From positions 4,556,658 to 4,620,657 of the forward strand of contig NC_133538.1 in the NCBI RefSeq assembly GCF_048544455.1: a stretch of 64,000 bases of DNA. The letters are read 5' to 3'. The notes beneath the pieces are model-generated. The model worked only from the letters and a program-made list of their open reading frames with translations, was not told the DNA's origin and did no database searches. The DNA is from Silene latifolia (taxonomy: Eukaryota; Streptophyta; Magnoliopsida; Caryophyllales; Caryophyllaceae). This document shows, one piece after another, positions 11,593 through 22,889 of the stretch (position 1 is the first letter of the stretch; every line of letters starts with the position of its first letter). A program made the translations under genes and the position numbers.

Positions 11593-12589
11593 GATAGAAA
11601 ATATGATGTAAACATGCAGTGGTTCAATTTTATTTACATGGGCCAGTGCTACTTTTGACATGCTAGTATATGATTACCTTAACAATCACACAAAACAAAG
11701 CATAATAACGTATTTACAATTTGACCGTATCCCACAAGTTTGCTATTTTCTCAAGTAGACTTATTGTTAATGAAGACATCTATTATATTGACAATCCTAC
11801 TTTTTGTATGTTTATTTGATAATGCTAAGTTCGTGCAAAAAAATAAAACTACCACATTAACAAACAAGACTTCATAATTTGCATTAATCGTACACAAATA
11901 TCCTAATCAAAGGTTCTACGGGCTCTATCGGTTTGTGGGTTAAAAATTGGGTACTCACGACATTAAAATACCACGAGGGCATCTCTCGCTTTTGTGCTCA
12001 CCCAGTCATATGGACCAAGCGAGTTGCCAAAACACGACGTCATGAGATGGAAAATACGTGTAAGGCCTAGTCGGTCGAGTTGACCTTCTAAGTATACATA
12101 GCACTTTACCGGGGTGAATTAAGATAGCTTAAATAGCGTAATATTGACTTACGGAGAGCCTACGCTTTTTTTGGTCTATAGTAATAAACATTATAGAAGT
12201 ATTACAATTGACAAAGAAAAAAAAGACATAAGTATGTGATTCCACATATATGATAAACTAAAGAGTGACAAACCATCTCACCTTTACCCAGCACGAGACA
12301 CGAGCAAACCATCTTATCTTTGCCTAGAACTTGTAAAAAGCATAGTGCAATGCATGCATATGAGATATGAGAGAATCAATCACATGTCCACATCCATAAA
12401 TTTTTTTGTGCAATTAAAAGTTACGACCTCCCACTAATGCTAAGTTCTATATCAGATTCATAATATATACTGCATGCTTTGATTAGTTTCGTAAATTAGA
12501 AAGACCTATCTATTTAATAAATAAATAAATAAGTAAACCGTCAAATATATAATCTTACAAGCAAATTTCAAGTCTTACCCTCTTAATAA

Positions 12590-12607
12590 ATCCCAACGGA
12601 TTCGCCA
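12590..12607 (-). other. Ogre/Tat-like primer binding site, left copy
   Basis: The minus strand reads TGGCGAATCCGTTGGGAT one base after the LTR end. It resembles the TGGCGACTCCGCTGGGGA class (tRNA-Arg type) used by Ogre/Tat elements. The right copy at 28014-28031 is closer to it (CCGCTGGGAT). Confidence 0.65.
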
Positions 12608-13745
12608 CTGTGAGATCCCTGAAAAAAATCTCCTTTTTGAAAATATAAGTAAATAATATGGAGTCATCAGTAGGTTTTATAAAAAAACATACAAAAATAA
12701 GTTAACGGAAAAAGGACCCTTTTGATCCCTGGTATGGGGACTGATCCGTCACTCCGGCCTAAACCAAAGATTGCGGATTCGGGGGTAAAGGTACGGTCAG
12801 GGAAGGTGTTACGCACCCGGACCGCCCATCAAACTGACGGCCTCTACTATTTATTTGTAATATTATATATTTGACGAAATTAATAAAAGAATACGACAAA
12901 GATACAAATTATATACAAAGAGAAATAAACTGGGTTAGTCAATACAATAAATAGAGAAAATAAATAAAAGACAATAAAATAATTAGATAAAAGGAAAGAG
13001 TAAAGAAAAACTTATTTGAATCTGGTACCCTCAGGCCTATGTGGATGTTGACTATTAATGAATATCGACTTTGTCGTTAATTATTGACTCTTATACGCTT
13101 ATAATAAATTTAGACAATTTATTTGTAGTGTTTAATTTGAAACTGGGATAAAATATTTGAGACGATGTAAAGGAGGGTAGAATATGGGACTGGATATTTC
13201 AATAAGTGACCCGGTATATTTCATGTAACTCGTCCGTGAGTTTCTCGTTTCCCTTTTTTGTCTTGACGGTCAAATCTATTTATAGTGTTTGGCTTTGGAA
13301 TTTAAGGAAGTCTAGAATTAGAGGAGTTGTTTACACCGTGCATAACTATTTGGATGTAGTTAACCGTGAATCCTGATAGAAATTGTCATTGACTTTCTTA
13401 ATTATGATAAATAAAGTGCAAGATCTTTATCTTATTTGTCTACCAATTCTTATCTCCTCACTATTTGTTCCCCATTCACCAAATTTCCATGCACACATTG
13501 CCACGTCAATTTCTATTGTTTTCGTTTCCGCTTCTATTTCGAGCAATGTTTTGGCCTATCCTCCTAAATTTTTAATAAATTGGCCCAACATGTGTAATAA
13601 AAACTCCGAAACATGGCCTTTCTCACCACTTAGATTAATTTACTACCAAGTTACCTTGTATCATTTTTTTATGTACGGCTTTAAACCTTATTGGTTTTGT
13701 GCCAATAATTCGGCAAACTGCATATAATATGACATGGGAACTAAC

Positions 13746-13789
<44 letters not shown>

Positions 13790-13817
13790 GTTGATTACAT
13801 GCTCATTGCCCTTTTAG

Positions 13818-14090
13818 CTAAGCAATGAGCTCGTTTATTAAGATTCCTAGGTACAAAACTAAAACATAAACAGTGAAAAGATGGGAGTAAGGTAGCAATA
13901 TCTCCAAGCACCCCTTTAGCAAGATGATGTTCTTGTTCAATCCCTGCAATTTGGTAGAGCACTGTAGACAGTCAGACGAAATGTTCAAATGAAATATCCT
14001 ATTACGGATGGCCCATTCGAGAACATTCCCGATACCAAGAGCTTCAAACTTGACTTGCGATTCAAAGATTGAACTTGCTTCCCCCCTCAA
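13818..14090 (-). pseudogene. LINE ORF2 C-terminal RNase H-like remnant
   Basis: A 90-codon ORF contains FEALGIGNVLEWAIRNRIFH and SDCLQ, resembling the end of the RVT_3 RNase H-like domain at the C-terminus of many plant L1 elements. Its frame differs from the upstream part, and 14091-14385 contains no open frame, so it is decayed. The domain would help remove the RNA strand during target-primed reverse transcription. Confidence 0.5.
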
Positions 14091-14385
14091 ACAAAATACT
14101 TCCTTTATTACTATAAGCTACCCAACCCGCAGAAGCCTCCAAATTATCGAACCAACTAGCATCAACCTTAATGCGAGTTATCAAGCATGACGATTCCTTA
14201 CCGATGAGATAGAAAGGGATAAAGCTTTTAATTTTATACCCGAGATCTTCCTTTGACTTAGCTCATCCACCCTCCCCCTTTTAAGTCAACATTACCCAGT
14301 GAATTGCTTCGAAGCATAGTAAGATGATTGTGAAACTAACTTGAAAAATACACCCGGAACTAGTCTCGCACCTCTAAAAATGATA

Positions 14386-14829
14386 TTATTTCGTAGCACC
14401 CATATATTCCATATAACACCAGAAACCGAACAATTCATTAACATCATCCATTTTCCCAAGGTAGCCAATCCAACTTATGATCCAATCACCAACTCGACAA
14501 TGCGAGTTATTCAACGTATTAATACCCATACATGATCCATTCCAAATCCTAGAAATAACATGACAGTCCCTGAACAAATGATCCAAAGTTTCCACCTCCC
14601 TATAATCATCCTTGCAAAAAATACAAAATGGGTTCACACTAATATTTCTTCTTAGGAATTCATAACCCACCGGAAGCGTACCTGTAATAATTTTCCAAAC
14701 CAAAATCCTCCATACATGCGGTCCAGGGAGGTGCCATAACTTAGACCTGCAGAAATTTTTACCTATAGCAGTGATGCACAATAAATCCTTTTCAGAGCCC
14801 TTATCCTCAATAAAAGAACCAAAAGCCAC
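14386..14829 (-). pseudogene. LINE ORF2 zf-RVT domain
   Basis: Of 147 codons, residues about 28-90 carry the conserved block LWHLPGPHVWRILVWK and a zinc motif with C69, C72, H84 and C89 (CIFC, then HLFRDC). It is in the same frame as the preceding RT segment but separated by a stop at 14848-14850. After residue about 120 the sequence is poorly conserved. Confidence 0.75.
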
Positions 14830-14847
14830 ACCATATCCACTTTTTAC

Positions 14848-16140
14848 CTAATAAATACCACTACCATTATGTTTCCAGAAAAGATAATCTGTATCCTGTG
14901 AAAAGCAAAGAGGAATGGCCAAAATTTTAGTAGCCCATTCCTCAGTAAAGATATCCCTTATATAGCTTTCGTTCCATAACCCATTCCCATCACATAGATC
15001 CTTAACTTTCAAATTCATCAAATGGTTGTTTGGAGAACCAATTAAATCATCCTTGGGAGAAGGAATATCACCATTAACCCAGGGACTTGTCCAAACATTT
15101 AGATCCGAATTTATCCCTGGCTTCCATCCAGAATTTTTCCTAATCAAAATCATGCCATGGTAAATACTTCTAGTTCCCCACGACCAGTTACACCTTTTAT
15201 TAATCATGGTACCGTCCTTCCATCTTTTCCCCCCTATAATTTTATCCTTAAAAACGCGACTAAAAAAGGATTCGCTCTCCACCAGTAATTTCCATGCATT
15301 TTTAGCCAACATTGCTTGATTAAGGCACTCAATATTTCTAATGCCAAGACCACCCGAACTCTTTGGTAAACTGAGGAAATTTTTGCTACACCAGTGAACA
15401 CATCTAGCCGACTTACTTCCCGCCCACCAAAAATGTGACAATAAGGAATTAATCCTGTTCTCCACACTTACCGGTATTTTAAACACCGATAGAAAGAAAT
15501 TAGATATATTTGATAAGACGAAAGAGATCAGCGTGAGTCTACCTGCTGAAGACACAAATAATCCATTCCAAGAAGATATCCGCTTACTGACAATATCAAC
15601 CAAACCCTTAAAGATATCTTTCTTCGAGGACTGAAAATCAGTGGAAATACCGAGGTACTTTCCAATACCCTTATTGTGCTTGATATTCATAACCTTAAGA
15701 CACCTTCGTGCCTTAGCAAGCTTCGTGCTAGGACTAAACAAAACCCCAGATTTATTATCATTCAAAACTTGTCCCGATGCCTTACAATATCGCGACAAAA
15801 TGCCTTTTAACTGCATCACTGAGTCATTCTTATCATGTAGGAAGAAGATAGAATCATCAGCAAAGAAAAGGTGTGTCAAAGCCTCTGAATTCCTGCTTAG
15901 TTTAATTCCTTTTAACAAACCCTCTTGCTGCGCCTTATAAACATTAGCCGACAGGACCTCCATGCATAAGATAAATAAGTATGGTGATAACGGATCTCCC
16001 TGACGAAGTCCACACTGTGGGCGAAATTGCTGTAAGGGAGCTCCATTAAAAAGCACCTCATAAGAAACAGTACTGACGCAGCTCATGATAAGATTAATAA
16101 TTCTTTCAGGGAACCTGAAACCACAAAGCGTAGCCCTCAA
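14848..16140 (-). pseudogene. LINE ORF2 reverse transcriptase, C-terminal half
   Basis: 430 codons. GLRQGDPLSPYLFILCMEVL is at residues 44-63 and the catalytic FADD box (FFADDSIFF) at 92-100. Thumb and connection sequence continues to about 430. It is joined upstream to 16152-16940 across a frameshift and small deletion that removes the motif-A aspartate region; the in-frame sequence resumes at AYDRVRWDFL just before 16140. The enzyme copies LINE RNA at a nicked target; this copy cannot. Confidence 0.85.
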
Positions 16141-16151
16141 AAAATCCCATC

Positions 16152-16940
16152 TTACCCGATCATACGCGAATTTATATTATGTATGGCTTCATGAGCGAGT
16201 AGAATATTGTCACTAATTTGCCTTCCCGGAATAAAGGCATTCTGAAAATCCCCAACCAAGTATCCCATAACACGAGATAACCTATTAGTAATGCATCTAG
16301 TGATAATTCGCATAATAACGTTACATAAACTAAGAGGTCGGTAATCACTCACCCCCTCCGGATTTTCACATTTAGGAATAAGTGTAATGAAAGTCCGATT
16401 CAGTTCTTTCAACACCACCCCCGAGTTTAAAACCGAAAGAACAGCTCTTGTGACATCTTTTTTAACCGTAAACCAACACTTGTGATAAAATACCGCAGGA
16501 ATTCCGTCCGGACCGGGAGATTTGAGCGCTCCCATTTGAAAAACAGCTCGTCGAACTTCTTTAGCAGTAAACGGTCGTGCCAAGAAATCCCCATCATCAC
16601 TCTTAACAGTATTCCGAAGACAATGTATCATTTCCGCAAAAAAAGGATCCCCTCTACTAGCACCATCTTCATTCCTAACACTATTTGGGTTATATAAATC
16701 ATAAAAAGTTTTATAGAACATGGTACCCATCTCCTTATTATCAAAAATCCAAGAATCATTTTCTCCCTTGATCCCGTAAATAAAGTTTCTACCAGCCCTT
16801 CCTTTAACCCAATTAAAAAAATATTTCGTACATGTATCACCATCAATATTCCATCTAATCTTGGCTCGTTGCTTCCAAAAAAACTGCTGCAGCCTCCGCA
16901 ATGTTTTTAAGATCATCATTAATACTAGTATAATTCTCAT
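16152..16940 (-). pseudogene. LINE ORF2 reverse transcriptase, N-terminal half
   Basis: 262 codons with typical plant L1 RT blocks: SPGPDGIPAVFY (141-152), TLIPK (186-190), DYRPLSLCNV (199-208) and QNAFIPGRQISDNILLAHE (233-251). The frame ends just after HNINSRMIG, where the motif-A segment should start. Sequence from 16941 to 17130 links it to the endonuclease with further frame breaks. Confidence 0.85.
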
Positions 16941-17130
16941 CCTTACCTTCCCTAATAGCTAGATCCATTGCTGCGTCCAGCTTGACATCAAAATCCTCCC
17001 ACCTTTTCTGCCATTCTTGTTTCTTATCAAGAGCCCACCTCCGAATTTTTTGTCTAACCCGTGCGAGTTTCCGAATAACTTGGAAAGCAGGCGAGCCCGT
17101 AACCTTGAAGCACCAGCTATTACTACTTAG

Positions 17131-17973
17131 CTACAGACACTCAGCATATTCCAACACCCATGAATCAATTTTGTACGGCTTCTTATTATTATTAGTAGTC
17201 AATTGGAAATCCAATTCAATAGGAGTGTGATCCGAAATTTGAATGGGAAAATGCTTAACCCCCGTATTTGGAAACATAAAAAACCAATCCTTCGAGCCAA
17301 GAGCCCGATCAAGTCGTTCATAAACTCTCTTATCCCCTTTCCTATTATTACACCAAGTAAAGCGAGGCCCTTTGAAGGGAATATCGACAAGATCATTATC
17401 AATCCTCCAACTATTAAATTCATAGGCGCCACCAATCGGACTTTGATTTCTACTTAATTTGTCATACACATACTCCACTTGATTGAAATCCCCTAGAATA
17501 AGAAAAGGATGATGAAGATCTCTAAGCCACGCTTCCAACTCTTGCAAGACAGTAAGCCGAAACTGAGCCTTAGGCGCACCATAAAAGAACACCAGATAAC
17601 AAGAACGCCCATTATATTTCTCACAAAAGAGAATGATGAAGTTACTGCATGTCATAACACAAGCCATTTTAGCTTCTTTTCTCCATCCTACCCAAAGGCC
17701 CCCAGATGGACCATTAGCTTTTACTCCCTCCGACATCACAAAACCAAAGGATCTAAACATAGGGCTTACATTATTTATATCACACTTTGTCTCAACTAAA
17801 AACATGAAATCATAATACTTATTACTAATTAATGCTCTTAACTTTGGAATCGTAGGGGAGAGCGTGTTATTAAGACCCCTACAATTCCATGCGAGGCCAA
17901 TCATGGAGAAGAAGGGGTTGATATGGGTCAACCTCCGCAAGCCCTTCCCCAACATTAACAGAAGTATATTCAC
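17131..17973 (-). pseudogene. LINE ORF2 APE-type endonuclease domain
   Basis: 280 codons of the exonuclease-endonuclease-phosphatase fold. Visible catalytic positions are N30 (WNCRGLN), E61 (VETK), D162 and N164 (LGDFN), and D248-H249 (SDHTP). All look intact. The natural start is probably the internal Met at residue 24 (codon 17902-17904), which overlaps the end of ORF1 by about 26 bp. The domain nicks target DNA to prime reverse transcription. The frame breaks soon after the domain, so ORF2 as a whole is dead. Confidence 0.85.
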
Positions 17974-19984
17974 TTGAACAGTTCATCTCCTCATCAACAT
18001 TAACAGAAGCACATTCACTTGAACAGTCCATCTCCTCATCCGCAGCACAAACTCTGAACCCACAAGACTTGGTGACACCAGTAGCGTTATTGATTGAAAT
18101 ATCATCAGTAGTGTCATCATTTCTAATGCAGCTCCGTTTTGCCAATTGAGTTAAGTACTGCTTTGCACGACCAATAGAAGTAACAACATCAACATCATCC
18201 GGCACTAGCATGTCATTAATCTCAATCTCAGGTCTACATTTCCTCTTTCGTACAGTAGCTATATCTTTTATAAGCAGCCCTTCAGAAGCACTTTCGAATT
18301 CACCACACTTAGTACCATAATCAACATTCTTCAAACCAATCTTTTTCCCATCATTAGTCACCTGTAAAACTACATCCCCAATATCTCCAGTCCACTTACC
18401 CTTACCCTTTTCCAGACACTCCCCTGTATCCTCCCCAAATACTTCATTCAAAGGTTTAACAGATATTGATCCCACCCGAAGCTCCTTATCTTTACGAACA
18501 ATAGCACTTGGCACCAAATTCAATGGGATTGATCCACCTACAATATTAACTTCCTGAGTATGTTCTTCTTCAGCTTGTCCCAGATTAAGTTGTAGCAAAG
18601 TATTCGCTTCCTCTGACACATCAGTGGGTACAACTTTAACAGTATCACTCTCCATTGTCATAGCCAAATCCTCAGTAGGACCTTCACTGCCATATCTTAT
18701 AGGAGAAACCTGATTAGAAGTAGTCGTATCCGAGTCATCAATAACAATGACTAAATCATCCCCCATCAACTCTTTCTGCTGGTCATCCTCATTAATACAT
18801 CCACGAGTCCCTCCCAGAACCGAACCACTCACAGGGGGATTACCCTGACCATTGACATTAATCCCATTTACATCCGACATAGTAGAAAGATCGTCAGATT
18901 GGTAATGTTGAAAATTATGAAGACAAGCATTATCTCCATAAGCAAAATGGACGTGGTTCTGGTGCAACAGCACTACACCAGAAAAAGGTTGTTCATTCCA
19001 TTTGAATATCATGCCAGGTTTAATACATCTCCGTGCACGCGGATCACCAAATTGGAAAAAATCTTTCGATTCTCTATTATCGCAATTAGAATCCAATCTA
19101 ATTCTAGAATGGGAAATTCTAGAATTATAATTGTTAGCCCGGAGGTCAAGATTAAACATAGTATGCTGAGCCTCTGTAAAATGCACATGAAAACCCCTCG
19201 CTTGAAATCTCTGCATCACCTTTTCCACACTAGTCTTAATATGTTTCTTAATTTCAGTACAACCATGTTGCTTATGCCCTATCTTCCCACACCTAACACA
19301 GTATTTAGAGATTTCTTCATACTTGAATTGAACCCACAGTAACGTTTCATTATCCACACGCAAAAAGAATCCAGGTGCAAGTGGTTCAGATAAGCAAACT
19401 TTCACCCTAATTCTGATATAATCATTATGAGGTAATGAGTGAAAACTTTCAATTTCGACCTCTCCGCCAAGCATCTTCTGAATAACCCCAGCAACATGTA
19501 TATTCATATATTCAAAAGGGAGTCCATACACCCTCATCCACAACCATGTATGAGTGAAACGAATGGTTTGTGGAGAAGATAAGGGTTCCCAAGCTTTAAA
19601 CACCATCAAGGCCCCTTTAAAAGAAGCAACCTTCTTGTGTAGTATATTAAGATAGTCAAGAGAATTTGAGCAATGAAGGATAAATAAATCTCCCATATTG
19701 TGGACAGTAATTTCACCTCTTAGTCCCCACTTATCGTCAATAATCTGTCTGATAGTACATGCATTCAGCAATCTATAGTCCACAAGGTAACCAATCAAAC
19801 ATTCACTCCAAAACCTCCGAGAATGATTCATGACCACCGGGTTAAGATGAGAGATACCATCCGATTGACATTGTGAACATGAAAAACCACCCGACTTCCA
19901 TAAAGTGAGGAGCAAAACAGAAAATTTACAATGGATTAAAAGCAGTGAGACGATCAAAGTAATGGAATACGATAACTTCGACAC
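17879..19984 (-). CDS. LINE ORF1, DUF4283-like protein with CCHC knuckle
   Basis: 701 codons, open throughout. Residues about 70-220 resemble the DUF4283 domain of plant L1 ORF1 proteins (for example THTWLWMRVYGLPFEYMN). A CX2CX4HX4C knuckle follows at C229, C232, H237 and C242 (CVRCGKIGHKQHGC). The rest is a long acidic, low-complexity tail. Met53 (MNHSRRFW) may be a better start, because the first 50 residues look like translated leader. The protein is expected to coat LINE RNA. It is the only long intact ORF in the window. Confidence 0.8.
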   Translation of the reverse strand: MSKLSYSITLIVSLLLIHCKFSVLLLTLWKSGGFSCSQCQSDGISHLNPVVMNHSRRFWSECLIGYLVDYRLLNACTIRQIIDDKWGLRGEITVHNMGDLFILHCSNSLDYLNILHKKVASFKGALMVFKAWEPLSSPQTIRFTHTWLWMRVYGLPFEYMNIHVAGVIQKMLGGEVEIESFHSLPHNDYIRIRVKVCLSEPLAPGFFLRVDNETLLWVQFKYEEISKYCVRCGKIGHKQHGCTEIKKHIKTSVEKVMQRFQARGFHVHFTEAQHTMFNLDLRANNYNSRISHSRIRLDSNCDNRESKDFFQFGDPRARRCIKPGMIFKWNEQPFSGVVLLHQNHVHFAYGDNACLHNFQHYQSDDLSTMSDVNGINVNGQGNPPVSGSVLGGTRGCINEDDQQKELMGDDLVIVIDDSDTTTSNQVSPIRYGSEGPTEDLAMTMESDTVKVVPTDVSEEANTLLQLNLGQAEEEHTQEVNIVGGSIPLNLVPSAIVRKDKELRVGSISVKPLNEVFGEDTGECLEKGKGKWTGDIGDVVLQVTNDGKKIGLKNVDYGTKCGEFESASEGLLIKDIATVRKRKCRPEIEINDMLVPDDVDVVTSIGRAKQYLTQLAKRSCIRNDDTTDDISINNATGVTKSCGFRVCAADEEMDCSSECASVNVDEEMNCSSEYTSVNVGEGLAEVDPYQPLLLHDWPRMEL

Positions 19985-20554
19985 ATTTATAATAGAAATC
20001 TACAGAGAAAAATTGGGGAAAACCAATTTAATTACTAAACTAGAACAACTTGGGGCATTAGAAAACAAATAGAAACTTCAACAAACCAGAAGCCAAGATT
20101 AGACATCAAAAAAGATTGTGAACTCTCATGCGTTGAGCAATAAATCAATCAACAACAACGCATTTTCCGATCGATTACAATGTTGGTGCTGATAAGCCGA
20201 TCAACCACAAACAACGCTTTTTCCGATCGGTTGCAAAATTGATGATGATTAGCTGAGATCACATATGTCGGCTCCAAATTGATTGCAAAATCGCAATATT
20301 GTTAATGAAAGAGTACTTATAACTCTGAACTTAAGGTTTCTCATTAATAAGGTTACGAGATTACGATTTCAAAGATCTCTTGCTTTAATTAGTAGTTTGG
20401 ATTTGTGATTTGGGTTATTTGATTATTTTAATTTGTATTAGATTGTTGATATCGATTTTTTTCGTGATTTTAATTTGGGTTTTAAAAAAACTCACTTGTA
20501 GTGAGATAAAGCTCTCGCTTTAGAGAGAAGCTTAATTGTATATCATTATAATTG
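19985..20554 (-). other. LINE 5' UTR
   Basis: It runs from the target duplication to ORF1. It includes an imperfect duplication around 20150-20240 (AACAACGCATTTTCCGATCG and ACAACGCTTTTTCCGATCGG). On the minus strand it opens with a pyrimidine-rich GCTTCTCTCTAAAGCGAGAG, as in many plant L1 leaders. Confidence 0.6.
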
Positions 20555-20712
20555 GGGAACTAAAGGATGGTTTATGATATTTTGAGTAATTTATGGAAAA
20601 AAAAGCGTAAAGAGCCATTAATTACAACATTGTCAATTTCCATTTAGTCATTTAATTTTAGCCTCATCATCGGGTACCCGTAAGGCTAGGTAGACATTTT
20701 GAGGTGTCTCTG

Positions 20713-21981
20713 ACCTCCACTTTGACCGAGTCTGAGTAAGACAAAGGTCAAAGTAGTCCGGTCGGGACAGATAAAGGATAAGAAACGTACCTGGGCCTCT
20801 TACATTACCTGTCTGTAGTAGCTGGAAACTGGAGTTGGCTTAGTAATCTGGAATAAAGCTGGAACTGGTGCAACGAAACTTTGTTTCGTTGGTCCGAAAC
20901 TGGCCTCACTAGTCTGGAACTGGTATAGCCAAACTTTGTTTAGCTGGTCTCTGAATCGGCATGACAAAACTTTGTTTTGTCAATCGGAATGGAGCTGTAA
21001 AACTTTGTTTCACCAACTGAAACGGCATGGCAAAACTTTGTTTCACCGGTCCTGAATCGTAAAGCAAAACTTTGTTTCACTTAAGGGTGAACCCGCAAAA
21101 TTTGATTTCACAAGCTCCAATGCGTGTCAGGGCCCGCCGACCGAGGAATTCAAAATTTTATTTTGAAAAGGGATTACAATGTAAAATTTGATTTTACAAA
21201 CTAGGATTTGCAAAATTTTATTTCGCAAAAAGGACAAGTTCAGAAAATTTTATTTTAAGAACTCATATGCATGTCAGGGCCTGCCGACCAAGGGATTCAA
21301 AATTTTATTTTGAAAAAGGATGGGTAAGATCGTAAAATTTTATTTTACAAACTTTGATGCGTGTCAGGGCCCGCCGACAGATAAGTTTGAAAATTGCAAA
21401 ATTTTATTTCGCAAAAAGGGCAAGTTCAGAAAAATTTATTTTAAGAACTTAAAATGCATGTCAGGGCCTGCCGACCAAAGGATTTGAAATTTGCAAAATT
21501 CTATTTCGCAAAGAGTCAAGTTTAGAAAATTTTATTTTAAGAACTCAAAATGCGTGTCAGGGCCCGCCGATGAATTTCAAAATTTTATTTTGAAAAAGAA
21601 GCTGATTTGAGGATCGTAAAATTTTATTTCACGAAAAGAGCTGGAGAATTGATTGATTTTGAAACTGGCAAAATTTTATTACGAGAAAAATGAGACATTA
21701 TGAGAAGCCCCCACTTTGGACGAATCTGGAAGATGAGTGACAAAGTAATCGAGTGGAGCAGTTAGTGACAAATATATGACACCTAAAATGGAAATGCATG
21801 TCCTAAACACCTAGATATGATGCACTAATGAATGCAAAAATGGAGTACTTTCGAAAATAGTTAAAATGTTTTTTATTTTTTATTTTTTTTATAAATTTTT
21901 TTGAAAAAGATGGGGTCTAACCCAAATGTGATCCAAGTAGAAAGAGTGGACACTATTACTCTATAAATATCTCTGATGTGG
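20713..21981 (-). other. Ogre-like 3' untranslated region with hairpin array and PPT-like tracts
   Basis: It is non-coding. It holds about 20 short hairpins (separate entry) and five copies of TGCGTGTCAGGGCCCGCCGA or close variants (near 21120, 21268, 21359, 21455 and 21551). Two purine tracts are seen on the minus strand: TCCAAAGTGGGGGCTT at 21705-21720 and GGTCAAAGTGGAGGT next to the LTR at about 20712-20727. The second is in the right place for the 3' polypurine tract. Confidence 0.6.
20870..21690. repeat. Array of about 20 short hairpins with mostly TTT loops
   Basis: Units follow the plan outer stem, AAAC or AAAT, loop TTT, GTTT or ATTT, complementary outer stem. Perfect examples: AACGAAAC-TTT-GTTTCGTT (20872), TGACAAAAC-TTT-GTTTTGTC (20962), TTCAAAAT-TTT-ATTTTGAA (21149 and 21296), TGTAAAAT-TTG-ATTTTACA (21180), GTAAAAT-TTT-ATTTTAC (21332). 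Others carry one or two mismatches. Outer stems differ but stay complementary. Confidence 0.8.
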
Positions 21982-22058
21982 TGTAACACCCCGTATTTTA
22001 TTAAGTTGGATAAAATTCTTCTAATTTCTATTTTGAAGTTAAATTACGTCATTTAACG

Positions 22059-22061
<3 letters not shown>

Positions 22062-22129
<68 letters not shown>
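22062..22129. repeat. (AT)n microsatellite, about 68 bp
   Basis: Uninterrupted alternating AT near the start of the solo LTR. This part is not present in the left copy, which begins further in. Confidence 0.95.
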
Positions 22130-22130
<1 letters not shown>

Positions 22131-22889
22131 TCTCGACTAATTAATTAATTCATTATAATTCGAGTTGTTAATTTTAATAATCGTTAATAATTTCCGATCC
22201 TTTTACGAGTCCTTTATGAAAGTCGGCCCTAGTGGATTCAAAACGGATTTGGGAAAAGTCATCCAATTAGCTATTTTGAGTTATTTTGCTAAATTATCAA
22301 ATTTCATTAAACTCCACTAATTTAGTAAAAATCGTTAATAACTCCGATTCGAATCGAATTCCTATTATTTCCGTTAGCTAGTTTAGTTTATTTTATTTTC
22401 ACTCATTAAATTTATTTATTATTGATTCCATTTTTATTACTGAAACTTTTACTAAACCAGATTTTATAAACTCGAGACGGTTTTAAAAACGAGCGAAATT
22501 ACTTAACGATGAAGAAACGTACGTATAATAAATAGCAGTGGCAGTCATTGTCTCATTTCACCCCTCACGTCACTCTCTTTTTTCTTCTTCGTTCTATTTG
22601 ATCTATTAATCGACGCCGCCGCTTCGTTTCTCATCATCCTGTTTCAACTATTTTTATTCCATAGCACTCCTCTCGTCGCCCTCGTCATTCCGTTGTAAGT
22701 AAAATTCAGTATAGTTATGGATTTTTACAAACCCATTTTATACTTTCAGTTTTATTTATTGTAAGAAGGTTGTAGGGGCTGAGATAGACGGTCCGACAAG
22801 ACTTTTACGTCATGGAGGACTAGTTCGCTTAAAAAGGTAACGATGACAGGTTACTCGATATTACTTATAAAATATGTTTATTTCGAATG

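Larger units (their letters stand above)
9901..12589 (-). mobile_element. Ogre/Tat-like element, internal region, left copy (non-coding)
   Basis: Read on the minus strand this follows the LTR and PBS at 12590-12607. It has no long ORF, so gag and pol are absent. It is colinear with 24571-28013. Compared with that copy it lacks the two MITEs and about 200 bp near 11170, and it has 142 extra bp at 11451-11592. The segment TCAGGGAAGGTGTTACGCAC (about 12799) lies in the adjoining LTR and resembles sequence common near the 5' end of Ogre-type elements. Confidence 0.6.
13736..20563 (-). mobile_element. Nearly full-length L1-type LINE with 9 bp target duplication
   Basis: GGGAACTAA occurs at 13736-13744 and 20555-20563, and the uninterrupted LTR (about 29158) has it once. 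The element spans 13745-20554 (6.8 kb). Minus-strand order is 5' UTR, ORF1, ORF2 (endonuclease, RT, zf-RVT, RNase H remnant), then poly(A), seen as T at 13748-13778 followed oddly by an A-run at 13779-13789. It entered after the LTR duplicated, since only the middle LTR has it. Several frameshifts and stops make ORF2 inactive. Confidence 0.9.
12609..20712 (-). repeat. Shared middle LTR of the Ogre-like tandem (split by a LINE)
   Basis: Without the LINE the LTR is about 1285 bp, equal to the LTR at 28033-29316. On the minus strand it should start TGTAGACACCTC; here the last three plus-strand bases are CTG instead of ACA. It is preceded (minus strand) by a polypurine-like GGTCAAAGTGGAGGT and followed by a PBS. 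It thus serves as 3' LTR for one element and 5' LTR for the next. Confidence 0.7.

Noticed and set aside
13383-13727. 114-codon ORF conserved at 28806-29150
   Set aside because: It lies inside the Ogre-like LTR. The two copies differ by three changes and all alter the amino acid, so there is no sign of selection on protein.
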